A stretch of 64,000 bases of DNA from Marinomonas communis. Its GTDB lineage: Bacteria > Pseudomonadota > Gammaproteobacteria > Pseudomonadales > Marinomonadaceae. The position numbers and the translations under genes were made by a program. The notes under the pieces were generated by a model. The model had not been told where the DNA came from and ran no database searches. It saw only the letters and a program-made list of their open reading frames with translations. This document shows, piece by piece, positions 17,951-26,975 of the stretch (positions are counted from its first letter, which is position 1; every line of letters begins with the position of its first letter). The stretch lies in contig NZ_SNZA01000001.1 in NCBI RefSeq assembly GCF_004363305.1, positions 1,143,228 through 1,207,227 on the forward strand. The letters are read 5' to 3'.

Positions 17951-19240
17951 ATGAAAGTTCTTGTAATTGGTAACGGCGGGCGCGAACACGCGCTTGCTTG
18001 GAAAGCAGCACAATCGGCTGACGTAGAGACCGTTTATGTTGCACCAGGTAACGCTGGCACAGCCCTAGAGGCAAAAGTTGAAAATGTAAACATCGGTGTA
18101 GAAGACATCGATGCTTTGGTTGCATTCGCTAAAGATAACAACATTGGTCTAACCATCGTTGGCCCTGAAGCTCCGCTAGTAATTGGTGTAGTCGATGCAT
18201 TTGATGCGGCGGGTTTACCAATCTTTGGTCCAACCAAAGGTGCGGCTCAACTAGAAGGCTCTAAAGCCTTCACTAAAGATTTCTTAGCACGCCACAAAAT
18301 CCCTACAGCGGAATACGGTAACTTCACAGAAATCCCACCAGCAATCGCCTACATCAAAGAAAAAGGCGCTCCAATCGTTGTTAAAGCCGACGGTCTTGCT
18401 GCTGGTAAAGGCGTTATCTTGGCAGAAACTGAAGCCGAAGCGATTGCAGCGGTTGAAGATATGCTAGCAGGCAATGCTTTTGGTGAAGCTGGCTCTCGCG
18501 TTGTCATCGAAGAGTTCCTAGTGGGTGAAGAAGCTAGCTTCATCGTCATGGTTGACGGTGAAACGGTTCTTCCTATGGCATCTAGCCAAGACCACAAAGC
18601 TCGCGACAATGGCGATACAGGCCCTAACACAGGCGGCATGGGTGCCTACTCTCCTGCCCCAGTGGTAACTCCTGAAATTCATGATCGCATCATGAACGAA
18701 GTGATCATGCCTACGGTTAAAGGGATGAACGCTGAAGGCAACCGTTACCGCGGCTTCCTATACGCAGGCGTCATGGTTGCTCAAGACGGCACACCAAAAG
18801 TACTTGAGTACAACTGTCGCTTCGGTGATCCAGAAACACAACCGATCATGATGCGTCTACGCTCTGATCTGGTATCTATGTGTCTAGCAGCTATTAATGG
18901 TGAGCTTGCGTCTGTAGAAGCAGACTGGGATCCACGTGCAAGCCTAGGTGTTGTGCTAGCCGCTGGTGGTTACCCAGCGTCTTACAACAAAGGCGATGTG
19001 ATCTCTGGCCATGATGTAGCATTGCCTGCACACCAGAAGGTATTCCATGCTGGTACTTCTTCAAAAGACGGCAACGTTGTTACCAACGGTGGTCGAGTTT
19101 TGTGTGCTGTATCGCTAGGCGAAACCGTTGCAGAAGCGCAAGCTGGCGCATATGACGTCGTTAAGCAAGTCACATGGGACAAAGTATACTTCCGTACTGA
19201 TATCGGCCATCGCGCCGTTTCTCGTGAGCAAGCTAAATAA
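17951..19240 (+). CDS. purD: phosphoribosylamine-glycine ligase
   Basis: PurD joins phosphoribosylamine and glycine with ATP (GAR synthetase), the second step of purine synthesis. The 429-residue ATP-grasp protein begins MKVLVIGNGGREHALAWKAA, has the ATP-binding KADGLAAGKGVI and the metal-binding EYNCRFGDPETQPI. It is complete and lies directly after purH. Confidence 0.97.
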   Translation: MKVLVIGNGGREHALAWKAAQSADVETVYVAPGNAGTALEAKVENVNIGVEDIDALVAFAKDNNIGLTIVGPEAPLVIGVVDAFDAAGLPIFGPTKGAAQLEGSKAFTKDFLARHKIPTAEYGNFTEIPPAIAYIKEKGAPIVVKADGLAAGKGVILAETEAEAIAAVEDMLAGNAFGEAGSRVVIEEFLVGEEASFIVMVDGETVLPMASSQDHKARDNGDTGPNTGGMGAYSPAPVVTPEIHDRIMNEVIMPTVKGMNAEGNRYRGFLYAGVMVAQDGTPKVLEYNCRFGDPETQPIMMRLRSDLVSMCLAAINGELASVEADWDPRASLGVVLAAGGYPASYNKGDVISGHDVALPAHQKVFHAGTSSKDGNVVTNGGRVLCAVSLGETVAEAQAGAYDVVKQVTWDKVYFRTDIGHRAVSREQAK

Positions 19241-19267
19241 GCTAGTCCCCTACTAGATCGCGAGACT

Positions 19268-19295
19268 AAAAAGGCCACTTCAAAGTGGCCTTTTT
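19268..19295 (+). terminator. bidirectional terminator between purD and a small membrane gene
   Basis: A 12-bp stem (AAAAAGGCCACT with AGTGGCCTTTTT) with a TCAA loop has a T tract on each strand, so it can end purHD transcription from the left and the minus-strand gene at 19315-19566 from the right. Confidence 0.9.
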
Positions 19296-19314
19296 TACAC
19301 TTTTTTAACAGTCA

Positions 19315-19566
19315 CTACTTACCTAAACCAGCCTGTTTTTTGTCTAACCACACTTTAAACTTCTTGCCGACTTCCAGCACTAGTAAGCCAAAAATCACAC
19401 CAGCCATCCAATCTAAATCCAACAAAAACCCCAGCGCTCCCAGCATGGCATAGCCATACAAGAAATTGCTTCGTTTTTGGCCTTGGTGTACACGCGTAAA
19501 CCAAGTAACGACGAGCAGTGCAATACACCACCAAACATAATATTCCACCAAGATTGGATATAGCAT
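19315..19566 (-). CDS. small integral membrane protein, unknown
   Basis: An 83-residue protein that is largely hydrophobic: segments at about residues 4-23 (PILVEYYVWWCIALLVVTWF), 37-50 and 53-67 look membrane-spanning, and the tail is Lys-rich (KKFKVWLDKKQAGLGK), which should lie in the cytoplasm. I do not recognise the family. It starts 33 bases from the divergent 7TM-DISM gene and ends at a bidirectional terminator, which supports its being a real gene. Confidence 0.6.
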   Translation of the reverse strand: MLYPILVEYYVWWCIALLVVTWFTRVHQGQKRSNFLYGYAMLGALGFLLDLDWMAGVIFGLLVLEVGKKFKVWLDKKQAGLGK

Positions 19567-19599
19567 TTCACACCCTAACTAGTTAATAATGTAAGCCTC

Positions 19600-21867
19600 A
19601 TGGAGGCCATTTTGATAAAGTTTTGCAAGCACATAATTCTACTCGCTATCGTTTTAATGACCAACATCGGTTACGCTGCACCTATGATGGCATTACTGGA
19701 CGACGATCATCACAGTGTCAATCTTGGCAGTGTTGGTAGCTATTATATTGACGAAAGTGCCCGCCTCACCCTCAGTGATATAGACTCAGAGCTTCTACGC
19801 AAACGTTTCATACCACTCAAAAAAGATTTCCAGCAATTTGGGCTTGTTAAAGGCAACATTTGGATCCGCGTAGACATTGCACAACGCCTTCCTGCAGGCC
19901 AATCCGCCGCACTTCACATAAAAGCGCCAAGAGCTCAAATAGTGGATGTGTACACCCCAAACCTATTAAACAACCAGATTTTTGCCGAAATGGGCGATGA
20001 ACGACCTTATACCAATCGCCTAATTGCCTATCCAGATTACATCATCCCTCTTCCCAACAACGTACCACCTGTTTTTACAACCTATATAAAGGTTAACTCA
20101 CGTCTACCCATTAACTTGTTTATGGAAGTAAAAACACTCTCAGAACTGACCACAGATGTTCAGCGAGATATCTATATTACTGGTTTTCTAATGGGAATCT
20201 TACTGCTGCTCTTGGCCAGCAATGTTTTCTTTTTTGTTCGTACGAAGCACCCCATGTATTTGGTTTACAGCGCGTTACTCGTTGGTATCGCCTGCCTGCA
20301 CTTCGCTCTTCACGGACTTATTTATCAGTGGTTCCCACAATGGATGGGATTACAGGAACGAATTTACAACTTTTCCTCATTGGCTTGCGCGGCACTTATA
20401 ACCTGCTTTACACGTTATTACATTGATACCAAAGAGTACTTACCGCGAGTCGACCAACTATTGATCGTGCTGATCGTTACGAATTCCATTCTGGCTGTCA
20501 TTTTCGCCCTTGCACCACAAGAGCTTAGCATTGCCTTCCTAAGTGCAAGCACGGTTTCAACCTTAATTACATTGCTTATCATTGCTTTCTATGGTGTGTA
20601 CCTACGAATACCGTACTCTAACTACTACTTGGTCGCACGCTTAGTGCTGACTACAGGTCATACTCTATGGATCTTAGCGGCATATGGTGTTCTCTCTATT
20701 CCTTTTTGGCATGAATGGGGGTTAACCACCTCCATCATTCTTGAGGCACTAGTACATTTTGGAGGCATCATCACTCGACACACTCCAACAAGCCTACATA
20801 CAGGTAAGCACGAAGATCTTCGTAACCTCGATGTTTTGACCGAGATTGCTGCCAGAATTAAGCGCCAAACAGCCGTCATTGATCATCAATATTCGCTGCC
20901 TGATCCCCATAAGGATGAGCTAATGCAGGCATATAAAAATCTTTCCAACCTAGCTGATCGCATCACCTACATTCAGAATTTTCGTCAGATCAACAACTCT
21001 GGAAACACAACGGCGATCAATCTCCAGTTACTGATTGACCAAGCCACTATTGATTTTTATGCCTTGGACCAAAGCAATGCTGAAATTGATATGCAGTACG
21101 ATACAACGGTCTCATGGGAGCTATTAAGTAACACCCTCGCCATCAAGCATATATATCAAATCATCATGGAAGAGATGCGCCACCAGACAGATCAGGTACT
21201 GAACATCAAAAGTACCGTGGAATCAAATGAAAGAGATGGACATAAAGAACTAAAAATCGAAGCCTACCCTATTCCTAGCTCAGTCGTTATGAACAGCGAG
21301 CTCTACTTTGGTCCTAGGTATTTAAGAGATCTCGTAGAGTCATTAGATGGCACCGCAGAAATTTTAGGTGAAGGCCGTAAACGTGCCTTAACGTGTACTA
21401 TCCCAATCCACGCAAGGCAAGTAGAACTAACTGAGCTAGCTCGATTGACTCAGTCTGGCACAATAGTTCCGGTGATCTTAGGCCATCAAGAATCGGATTT
21501 AATCGAACGAACCAGTAACTTCTTACACAGTCGACTCCTCTCTCTGACACACGTGGATAAAGTCGAAGACTTACATTTGTTACTGGGAAATAGACCTAAC
21601 AATTGCCGCTTCATTATATTTTTGTTTGAAGACCAAAAGAATTTTGGCGCTTCAGACTTGGCAAGCTTTGTTTCAAACCTTCGTGACAACGATGCCTGCC
21701 TACTGATCTCTAACAATGTTAATATGTCACAAGAATACGCAAGTGCACTTGGCTTTAATGGCTTTATATACAGCTCTCAAATTGAGACTAAACTACTCTT
21801 CGATATGGAACGTATTCAACGAGAAACTTCGAATATTATGTTGCCACGAGTCAAGAGAAGGCACTAA
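19600..21867 (+). CDS. 7TM-DISM protein with degenerate kinase and receiver-like regions
   Basis: A 755-residue protein with a signal peptide (cleavage near residue 26), a periplasmic beta-sandwich resembling 7TMR-DISMED2 (about 40-180, with FGLVKGNIWIRVDI) and a 7TM-DISM membrane region (about 190-395). The cytoplasmic half follows a hybrid histidine kinase layout but without its chemistry: a helical DHp-like region (about 410-465) with no phosphoacceptor H-box, a CA-like region (about 470-605) in which the N-box asparagines and DxGxG are absent although the terminal GEGRKRALTCTIPI strand pattern remains, and a receiver-like domain (about 620-745) lacking the paired acidic residues at its start. 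It is probably a non-catalytic signalling protein. The fold assignments in the cytoplasmic half are inference. Confidence 0.7.
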   Translation: MEAILIKFCKHIILLAIVLMTNIGYAAPMMALLDDDHHSVNLGSVGSYYIDESARLTLSDIDSELLRKRFIPLKKDFQQFGLVKGNIWIRVDIAQRLPAGQSAALHIKAPRAQIVDVYTPNLLNNQIFAEMGDERPYTNRLIAYPDYIIPLPNNVPPVFTTYIKVNSRLPINLFMEVKTLSELTTDVQRDIYITGFLMGILLLLLASNVFFFVRTKHPMYLVYSALLVGIACLHFALHGLIYQWFPQWMGLQERIYNFSSLACAALITCFTRYYIDTKEYLPRVDQLLIVLIVTNSILAVIFALAPQELSIAFLSASTVSTLITLLIIAFYGVYLRIPYSNYYLVARLVLTTGHTLWILAAYGVLSIPFWHEWGLTTSIILEALVHFGGIITRHTPTSLHTGKHEDLRNLDVLTEIAARIKRQTAVIDHQYSLPDPHKDELMQAYKNLSNLADRITYIQNFRQINNSGNTTAINLQLLIDQATIDFYALDQSNAEIDMQYDTTVSWELLSNTLAIKHIYQIIMEEMRHQTDQVLNIKSTVESNERDGHKELKIEAYPIPSSVVMNSELYFGPRYLRDLVESLDGTAEILGEGRKRALTCTIPIHARQVELTELARLTQSGTIVPVILGHQESDLIERTSNFLHSRLLSLTHVDKVEDLHLLLGNRPNNCRFIIFLFEDQKNFGASDLASFVSNLRDNDACLLISNNVNMSQEYASALGFNGFIYSSQIETKLLFDMERIQRETSNIMLPRVKRRH

Positions 21868-21927
21868 TTCCCTTGTATTTGATATACATTCTCAAATAAT
21901 GGACCAGCTTAGCTTAAGGAGCTCATT

Positions 21928-22269
21928 ATGGATTGTTTGTTCTGCAAACTTGTAAACGGCGACATACCTGCAAAAATCTTATACCAAGATGATGATGTGA
22001 TCGCTTTTGAAGATATTGCGCCACAAGCACCCACTCATTTTCTGGTCATTCCTAAGCGTCATATTAGTACGTTAAATGACCTGACTAATGACGACGCAGC
22101 ACTGGTCGGCAAACTCCCTATTACCGCAGCGAAAATTGCAAAAGAGAAAGGGCTTGCTGATGACGGTTACCGAGTCGTTATGAACTGCAATGAGATGGGA
22201 GGACAGACAGTCTACCATATTCACATGCATGTTCTGGGTGGCCGTGCGATGACTTGGCCTCCAGGCTAA
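21928..22269 (+). CDS. hinT: HIT family purine nucleoside phosphoramidase-like protein
   Basis: A 113-residue histidine-triad protein. The triad YHIHMHVLGG near the C-terminus gives the catalytic site, and the protein begins with the CLFCKLVNGDIPAKIL pattern of the HinT branch. Such enzymes hydrolyse adenosine 5'-phosphoramidates and aminoacyl-adenylates. A strong SD (TAAGGAG) precedes the ATG. It is followed after 15 bases by coq7. Confidence 0.9.
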   Translation: MDCLFCKLVNGDIPAKILYQDDDVIAFEDIAPQAPTHFLVIPKRHISTLNDLTNDDAALVGKLPITAAKIAKEKGLADDGYRVVMNCNEMGGQTVYHIHMHVLGGRAMTWPPG

Positions 22270-22284
22270 CCAAAAGGTACTATC

Positions 22285-22920
22285 ATGCTGCTAAATAAAT
22301 TGGATAAAGCGGTCTTACAACTTGATCGCGCACTACAAACACTGGTACCTAAAGCGGCTAAAGCTGATCGACCGTCGCCAGCTCATCCTCTACCCGAAGC
22401 AGAATTTTCTGCATCAGAGCGCAGGCATGCTGTTGGGTTGATGCGTATAAACCACACTGGCGAAGTGTGCGCACAAGCCCTTTACGCAGGTCAAGCAACG
22501 ACCGCCAAACTGGCTACAGTTAGAGCCGAAATGGAACATGCTGCAGATGAGGAAATCGACCACCTCGTATGGTGCGAAGAGAGGCTTTACGAGCTAGGTA
22601 GCCGACCAAGTATACTCAACCCATTTTTCTACGGCGCATCATTTTGTATAGGTGCTGGAGCGGGACTGATTAGCGACAAGCTCAGTCTAGGCTTCGTTGC
22701 CGCGACAGAAGACCAAGTATGCCTTCATTTAGATAAACATATGGCAGCTTTGCCCGCTCAAGATCAACGCTCGCGAGCAGTACTTTCTCAAATGCATATT
22801 GATGAAGCGAAGCACAAACAAATGGCACTTGATTCTGGCGGCTATGAATTCCCAAAACCTGTTATGCAAGTCATGACATTAGTCTCAAAAGTTATGACAC
22901 AGTCAACTTACCGGATTTAA
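22285..22920 (+). CDS. coq7: 3-demethoxyubiquinol 3-hydroxylase
   Basis: Coq7 hydroxylates the demethoxy intermediate in ubiquinone synthesis. The 211-residue protein is a di-iron enzyme with ligands in [38 protein letters not shown] and [11 protein letters not shown]. The central hydrophobic stretch [20 protein letters not shown] would sit on the inner membrane face. The hinT-coq7-pdxH cluster has gaps of 15 and 3 bases and is probably an operon. Confidence 0.94.
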   Translation: MLLNKLDKAVLQLDRALQTLVPKAAKADRPSPAHPLPEAEFSASERRHAVGLMRINHTGEVCAQALYAGQATTAKLATVRAEMEHAADEEIDHLVWCEERLYELGSRPSILNPFFYGASFCIGAGAGLISDKLSLGFVAATEDQVCLHLDKHMAALPAQDQRSRAVLSQMHIDEAKHKQMALDSGGYEFPKPVMQVMTLVSKVMTQSTYRI

Positions 22921-22923
22921 ACT

Positions 22924-23568
22924 ATGAATCGTGATTTACAATCTTTACGCAGAGATTATCAGTTTGATGACCTGACAGAAGAGAAAGCTGGACAAGACCC
23001 TTTAGCACTCTTTGACGAGTGGCTTAATCTAGCCATTGAATCTTGCCCGGAAGATCCTACAGGTATGCTTCTTAGTACAGTCGATGCGGATAACAAACCC
23101 CATTGCCGAACCGTTTTGTTAAAACAACGCGATGGCGATGCATTTAGTTTTTTTACAAACTATGATAGCGACAAAGGTCAAGATATTGCTCAGAACCCGA
23201 ATGTCTGCTTAACGTTTTTCTGGCCTTCCTTGTCTCGCCAAGTTCGAATTGAAGGGGTAGCAAGCAAAGTCGACCGCTCAATCTCAGAAAACTATTTTGC
23301 CACACGTCCGAAGGGTAGCCAGCTAGCAGCCTGTATTTCTCGACAGAGCCAAGTCATTGACTCGAGAGAAGTACTCTCAACAGAATTTGCTGCCATGGAA
23401 GAACAATATAAAGATGCACCAGTCCCCTGCCCTGAAAACTGGGGAGGATACAGTGTAAAAGCGACCATAATAGAGTTCTGGCAAGGGCGACCTAGTCGTC
23501 TACACGATCGTATTATTTTTACCGCTCACTCAGAGGGTAAATGGAGCGTCGTGCGAAAAGCTCCTTAG
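22924..23568 (+). CDS. pdxH: pyridoxamine/pyridoxine 5'-phosphate oxidase
   Basis: PdxH oxidises pyridoxine or pyridoxamine 5'-phosphate to pyridoxal 5'-phosphate using FMN. The 214-residue protein opens RDLQSLRRDYQFDDLTEEKA, has the FMN-binding CRTVLLKQRDGDAF and FTNYDSDKGQDI, and ends with the family signature EFWQGRPSRLHDRIIF. It starts 3 bases after coq7. Confidence 0.95.
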   Translation: MNRDLQSLRRDYQFDDLTEEKAGQDPLALFDEWLNLAIESCPEDPTGMLLSTVDADNKPHCRTVLLKQRDGDAFSFFTNYDSDKGQDIAQNPNVCLTFFWPSLSRQVRIEGVASKVDRSISENYFATRPKGSQLAACISRQSQVIDSREVLSTEFAAMEEQYKDAPVPCPENWGGYSVKATIIEFWQGRPSRLHDRIIFTAHSEGKWSVVRKAP

Positions 23569-23631
23569 TTGCTTTTCCGATCGGCTGCCATGCTATATTC
23601 TGTGCAGCCGATATCTACCACTTTTACCATA

Positions 23632-24339
23632 ATGTCTTTAACTGAACACTCATATCGATCAAACAGCTTAGATACTTACCGTGGTATCGCCGTTGGTTTG
23701 ATGATCCTCTTTCATTTTCTATGGAACCTTAGGGAATTCGGGCTCCTATCTTTCGATATAGACGGCCCTATTTGGCAGGGGTTTCGAAGTATCATTGTCT
23801 TTATGTTTGTCAGCGCATTAGGGTGTTCAAGCTATCTTGCCGTCAGTCAGAATCATGCTAGGCAGCGCTTTCTTAAGAATCAGCTCAAACTTGGTATCGC
23901 TGCACTCTTTATCTCTTGTGGTACTTATCTTTTATTGCCATCACAGTGGGTATTCTTTGGTATTTTACAGTTCTTGTTCATAGCTGGCTGGCTACTGAGG
24001 CCCATCGCCTCTTCCCCCGTGCTCACTGCAACAGCAGGATTGGCTTTAGTAGCACTCAGCTTTTACAACAACCTTGATGCCATCACTGCACACCGCTGGT
24101 TCATAGCGGCTTTTAATGCACCAGCAAATACCATCGATTTTATTAACCCACTCCCATGGATTGGGGTTGCTATGATTGGCCCGTTTCTTGGATACATAAA
24201 GCTTCATAGACTTATATTGCCGACCAATACACTGACTTCTGGATTGAGCTGGATGGGAAAAAATGCACTGGTGATTTACTTATTACACCAGCTTATTCTA
24301 TTTCCTGTCGCTGCCTTAATTAGTTTCACTGTAAGATAG
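23632..24339 (+). CDS. DUF1624 / heparan-N-acetyltransferase-like membrane protein
   Basis: A polytopic membrane protein of about 235 residues. It begins with the DUF1624 pattern RSNSLDTYRGIAVGLMILFH, whose N-terminal Arg and His recall acyltransferase-3/HGSNAT-type proteins, then has about seven hydrophobic helices and ends with WMGKNALVIYLLHQLILFPV. I place the start at ATG 23632; an in-frame TTG at 23569 adds 21 residues and is less likely. No obvious SD is seen. The acetyl acceptor, if any, is unknown. Confidence 0.78.
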   Translation: MSLTEHSYRSNSLDTYRGIAVGLMILFHFLWNLREFGLLSFDIDGPIWQGFRSIIVFMFVSALGCSSYLAVSQNHARQRFLKNQLKLGIAALFISCGTYLLLPSQWVFFGILQFLFIAGWLLRPIASSPVLTATAGLALVALSFYNNLDAITAHRWFIAAFNAPANTIDFINPLPWIGVAMIGPFLGYIKLHRLILPTNTLTSGLSWMGKNALVIYLLHQLILFPVAALISFTVR

Positions 24340-24537
24340 CAAGCACTACTCTTACGGTGCCACAAATTAGTAAACAAAATTTCTTATTTAAGTGTTGCAA
24401 TTATAGGTTCTTGAAACGTTGGGCATAGAAACGTGAGTGACCACTTCAGTTGCTAATGAGACGTAAAATTTTGCATTTTTCAAGCCTTGATTTTCATCGG
24501 TATGAGCACTATTGTTCGTGCCATTAAACACAAAATT

Positions 24538-24553
24538 ACACTACATCTAGTAT
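24538..24553 (+). promoter_or_regulatory. NrdR box 1 upstream of nrdA
   Basis: ACACTACATCTAGTAT matches the NrdR consensus ACACWATATWTWGTGT at 13 of 16 positions. Its centre is 32 bp from the second box, three helical turns, which is the spacing NrdR tetramers need. Confidence 0.78.
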
Positions 24554-24569
24554 CAAGCAGTACTTGTAA

Positions 24570-24585
24570 ATACTATATACAGTAT
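24570..24585 (+). promoter_or_regulatory. NrdR box 2 upstream of nrdA
   Basis: ATACTATATACAGTAT matches the NrdR consensus at 13 of 16 positions and is near-palindromic. It lies 36 bases before the nrdA ATG. A DnaA-box-like ATATCCACA (one mismatch from TTATCCACA) overlaps its right edge at 24584-24592. Confidence 0.78.
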
Positions 24586-24621
24586 ATCCACAGGTTTTAC
24601 TGCAAAAACGGGAATTTAAGC

Positions 24622-26889
24622 ATGAGCACTCTGACAGTTACCAAGCGGAACGGCAAGATTGAAAAAATTGACCTGGATAAAATTCACAAAGTGATTACCT
24701 GGGCAGCAGAGGGTTTAGAGAATGTTTCCGTTTCACAAGTAGAGCTAAAAGCTCAAATTCAATTCTTTGAAGGCATTCGTACAACAGACATTCACGAGAC
24801 CTTAATCAAGTCAGCAGCAGACTTAATTTCCGAAGACACTCCGGACTATCAATACCTAGCAGCTCGTCTTGCTATTTTCCACCTTCGCAAAAAAGCATTT
24901 GGTGAATTTGAACCACCACACTTGCACCAGCATGTACGCAACCTGATCGAGCAAGGCCGCTACGACAAAGAAATCCTTGAGCATTACAGCCCAGAAGAGC
25001 TGGATACAATCAACGGCTTCATTGATCACTCTCGCGATATGAACTTCTCTTACGCAGCCGTTAAGCAGCTAGAGGGTAAATACCTAGTCCAGAACCGCGT
25101 AACGGGCGAAATTTACGAGAGCCCACAGTTTATTTACATTCTCGTAGCGGCATGCTTGTTTGCGAAATATGAAGGCGAAACTCGCCTTGATTTGATCAAA
25201 CGCTTCTATGATGCTGTTTCGCAATTCAAACTATCTCTACCAACTCCAATCATGTCTGGTATTCGAACACCTACTCGCCAGTTCAGTAGCTGTGTATTGA
25301 TTGAGTGTGGAGATTCACTTGATTCCATTAATGCGACATCCAGCGCTGTGGTTAAATACGTCAGCCAACGTGCAGGCATCGGTATCAATGCTGGCGCCAT
25401 TCGAGCGCTAGGTAGCCCGATTCGTGGTGGCGAAGCATTCCACACTGGCTGTATCCCATTCTATAAACATTTCCAAACAGCAGTGAAAAGCTGTTCTCAG
25501 GGCGGTGTGCGTGGTGGTGCAGCAACCGTGTTCTACCCAATCTGGCACTTAGAAGTTGAGAGCTTGCTGGTTCTTAAGAATAACCGTGGTGTGGAAGAAA
25601 ACCGTGTACGCCACCTTGATTACGGTGTTCAGTTTAACCGCTTGATGTACCAACGCTTGATCAAAGGTGGCAACATTACTTTGTTCAGCCCTTCTGATGT
25701 ACCTGGTTTGTACGATGCCTTCTTCGCTGATCAAGAAGAGTTTGATCGCCTATACACTATGTACGAAGCGGATGAGAACATCCGTAAGCGCACTATCAAA
25801 GCATCTGAGCTATTTACTTTATTCGCTTCTGAACGTGCGAGCACAGGTCGAATCTATCTACAAAACGTTGACCACTGTAATACGCATAGCCCATTCGATC
25901 CGAAAGTTGCACCGGTCAAACAAAGTAACCTTTGCCTTGAAATTGCATTACCGACTAAGCCGTTAAACCGCATCGATGATGAAGAAGGTGAAATTGCATT
26001 ATGTACTTTGTCTGCATTTAACCTAGGTGCGCTAGAAAACCTAGATGAGCTGGAAGAGCTGTCTGATCTGATTATTCGTGCGCTAGACAGCCTATTGGAT
26101 TACCAAAACTACCCAATCCCAGCGGCACAACGTGCAACGGAATTGCGTCGTACACTAGGTGTAGGTGTCATTAACTATGCTTACTACCTAGCTAAGAACG
26201 GTGTACGTTACTCAGATGGCAGTGCAAATGATCTTACCCATAAGACCTTTGAAGCCATCCAGTACTACTTGCTGAAAGCGTCTAATCAACTGGCTAAAGA
26301 GTTTGGCCCATGTACTGCGTTTAATGAAACCACGTACGCTCAAGGCATCCTGCCAATTGATTCATACAAGAAAGACTTGGACAGCGTTGTCACAACAGCG
26401 CTTCAGTACGACTGGGAAGCACTGCGTGAAGAAATTAAGCAACACGGCCTGCGTAACTCAACTCTAACTGCCTTGATGCCGTCTGAAACGTCTTCACAAA
26501 TCAGCAATGCGACCAACGGCATCGAGCCACCACGTGGTTTTGTATCTGTTAAAGCCAGCAAAGACGGTATCCTGAAACAGGTTGTTCCTGAGTTTGAACG
26601 TCTTAAGCACAACTACGAGCTACTTTGGACATTGCCTTCGAATGATGGCTACTTGCAGCTTGTTGGTATCATGCAGAAGTTTGTTGACCAAGCGATTTCG
26701 GCAAACACGAACTACGATCCTTCGAAGTTCGAGGGTGGCAAAGTGCCTATGAAAGTCATCCTAAAAGACTTGTTAACCGCTTATAAACTCGGTGTTAAAA
26801 CTCTGTACTACCACAACACCCGTGACGGTGCAGAAGACAAGCAAGATGACATGGCAGATGATTGTGCAGGCGGCGCTTGTAAGATCTAA
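24622..26889 (+). CDS. nrdA: class Ia ribonucleoside-diphosphate reductase, alpha subunit
   Basis: The large subunit reduces NDPs to dNDPs, with the radical supplied by NrdB. The 755-residue protein has the N-terminal ATP-cone (VTKRNGKIEKIDLDKIHKV), the active-site cysteines in RQFSSCVLIE, QSNLCLEIALP and IALCTLSAFN, and the C-terminal redox tail CAGGACKI. It is close to the Escherichia coli enzyme throughout. The frame is open upstream to an ATG at 24487, but that would add 45 residues of non-homologous sequence across the NrdR boxes, so I use ATG 24622. Expression is probably repressed by NrdR when dATP is plentiful. Confidence 0.97.
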   Translation: MSTLTVTKRNGKIEKIDLDKIHKVITWAAEGLENVSVSQVELKAQIQFFEGIRTTDIHETLIKSAADLISEDTPDYQYLAARLAIFHLRKKAFGEFEPPHLHQHVRNLIEQGRYDKEILEHYSPEELDTINGFIDHSRDMNFSYAAVKQLEGKYLVQNRVTGEIYESPQFIYILVAACLFAKYEGETRLDLIKRFYDAVSQFKLSLPTPIMSGIRTPTRQFSSCVLIECGDSLDSINATSSAVVKYVSQRAGIGINAGAIRALGSPIRGGEAFHTGCIPFYKHFQTAVKSCSQGGVRGGAATVFYPIWHLEVESLLVLKNNRGVEENRVRHLDYGVQFNRLMYQRLIKGGNITLFSPSDVPGLYDAFFADQEEFDRLYTMYEADENIRKRTIKASELFTLFASERASTGRIYLQNVDHCNTHSPFDPKVAPVKQSNLCLEIALPTKPLNRIDDEEGEIALCTLSAFNLGALENLDELEELSDLIIRALDSLLDYQNYPIPAAQRATELRRTLGVGVINYAYYLAKNGVRYSDGSANDLTHKTFEAIQYYLLKASNQLAKEFGPCTAFNETTYAQGILPIDSYKKDLDSVVTTALQYDWEALREEIKQHGLRNSTLTALMPSETSSQISNATNGIEPPRGFVSVKASKDGILKQVVPEFERLKHNYELLWTLPSNDGYLQLVGIMQKFVDQAISANTNYDPSKFEGGKVPMKVILKDLLTAYKLGVKTLYYHNTRDGAEDKQDDMADDCAGGACKI

Positions 26890-26896
26890 TTCCCTT

Positions 26897-26922
26897 GGCC
26901 CTACGTAGTATTAGGTAGGGCC
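26897..26922 (+). promoter_or_regulatory. intercistronic hairpin between nrdA and nrdB
   Basis: GGCCCTAC (26897-26904) pairs perfectly with GTAGGGCC (26915-26922) around a 10-base loop, 8 bases after nrdA. There is no T tract, so it is more likely an mRNA processing or stability element than a full terminator. Confidence 0.55.
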
Positions 26923-26975
26923 TCGCTCCTAATTTACTTATTTATTTTCGCGATCATTAAGGATCTTTTTCGGCA

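Noticed and set aside
24487..24621. N-terminal extension of NrdA to the ATG at 24487
   Set aside because: The extra 45 residues do not match NrdA and the region holds the NrdR boxes; the ATG at 24622 gives the conserved start.
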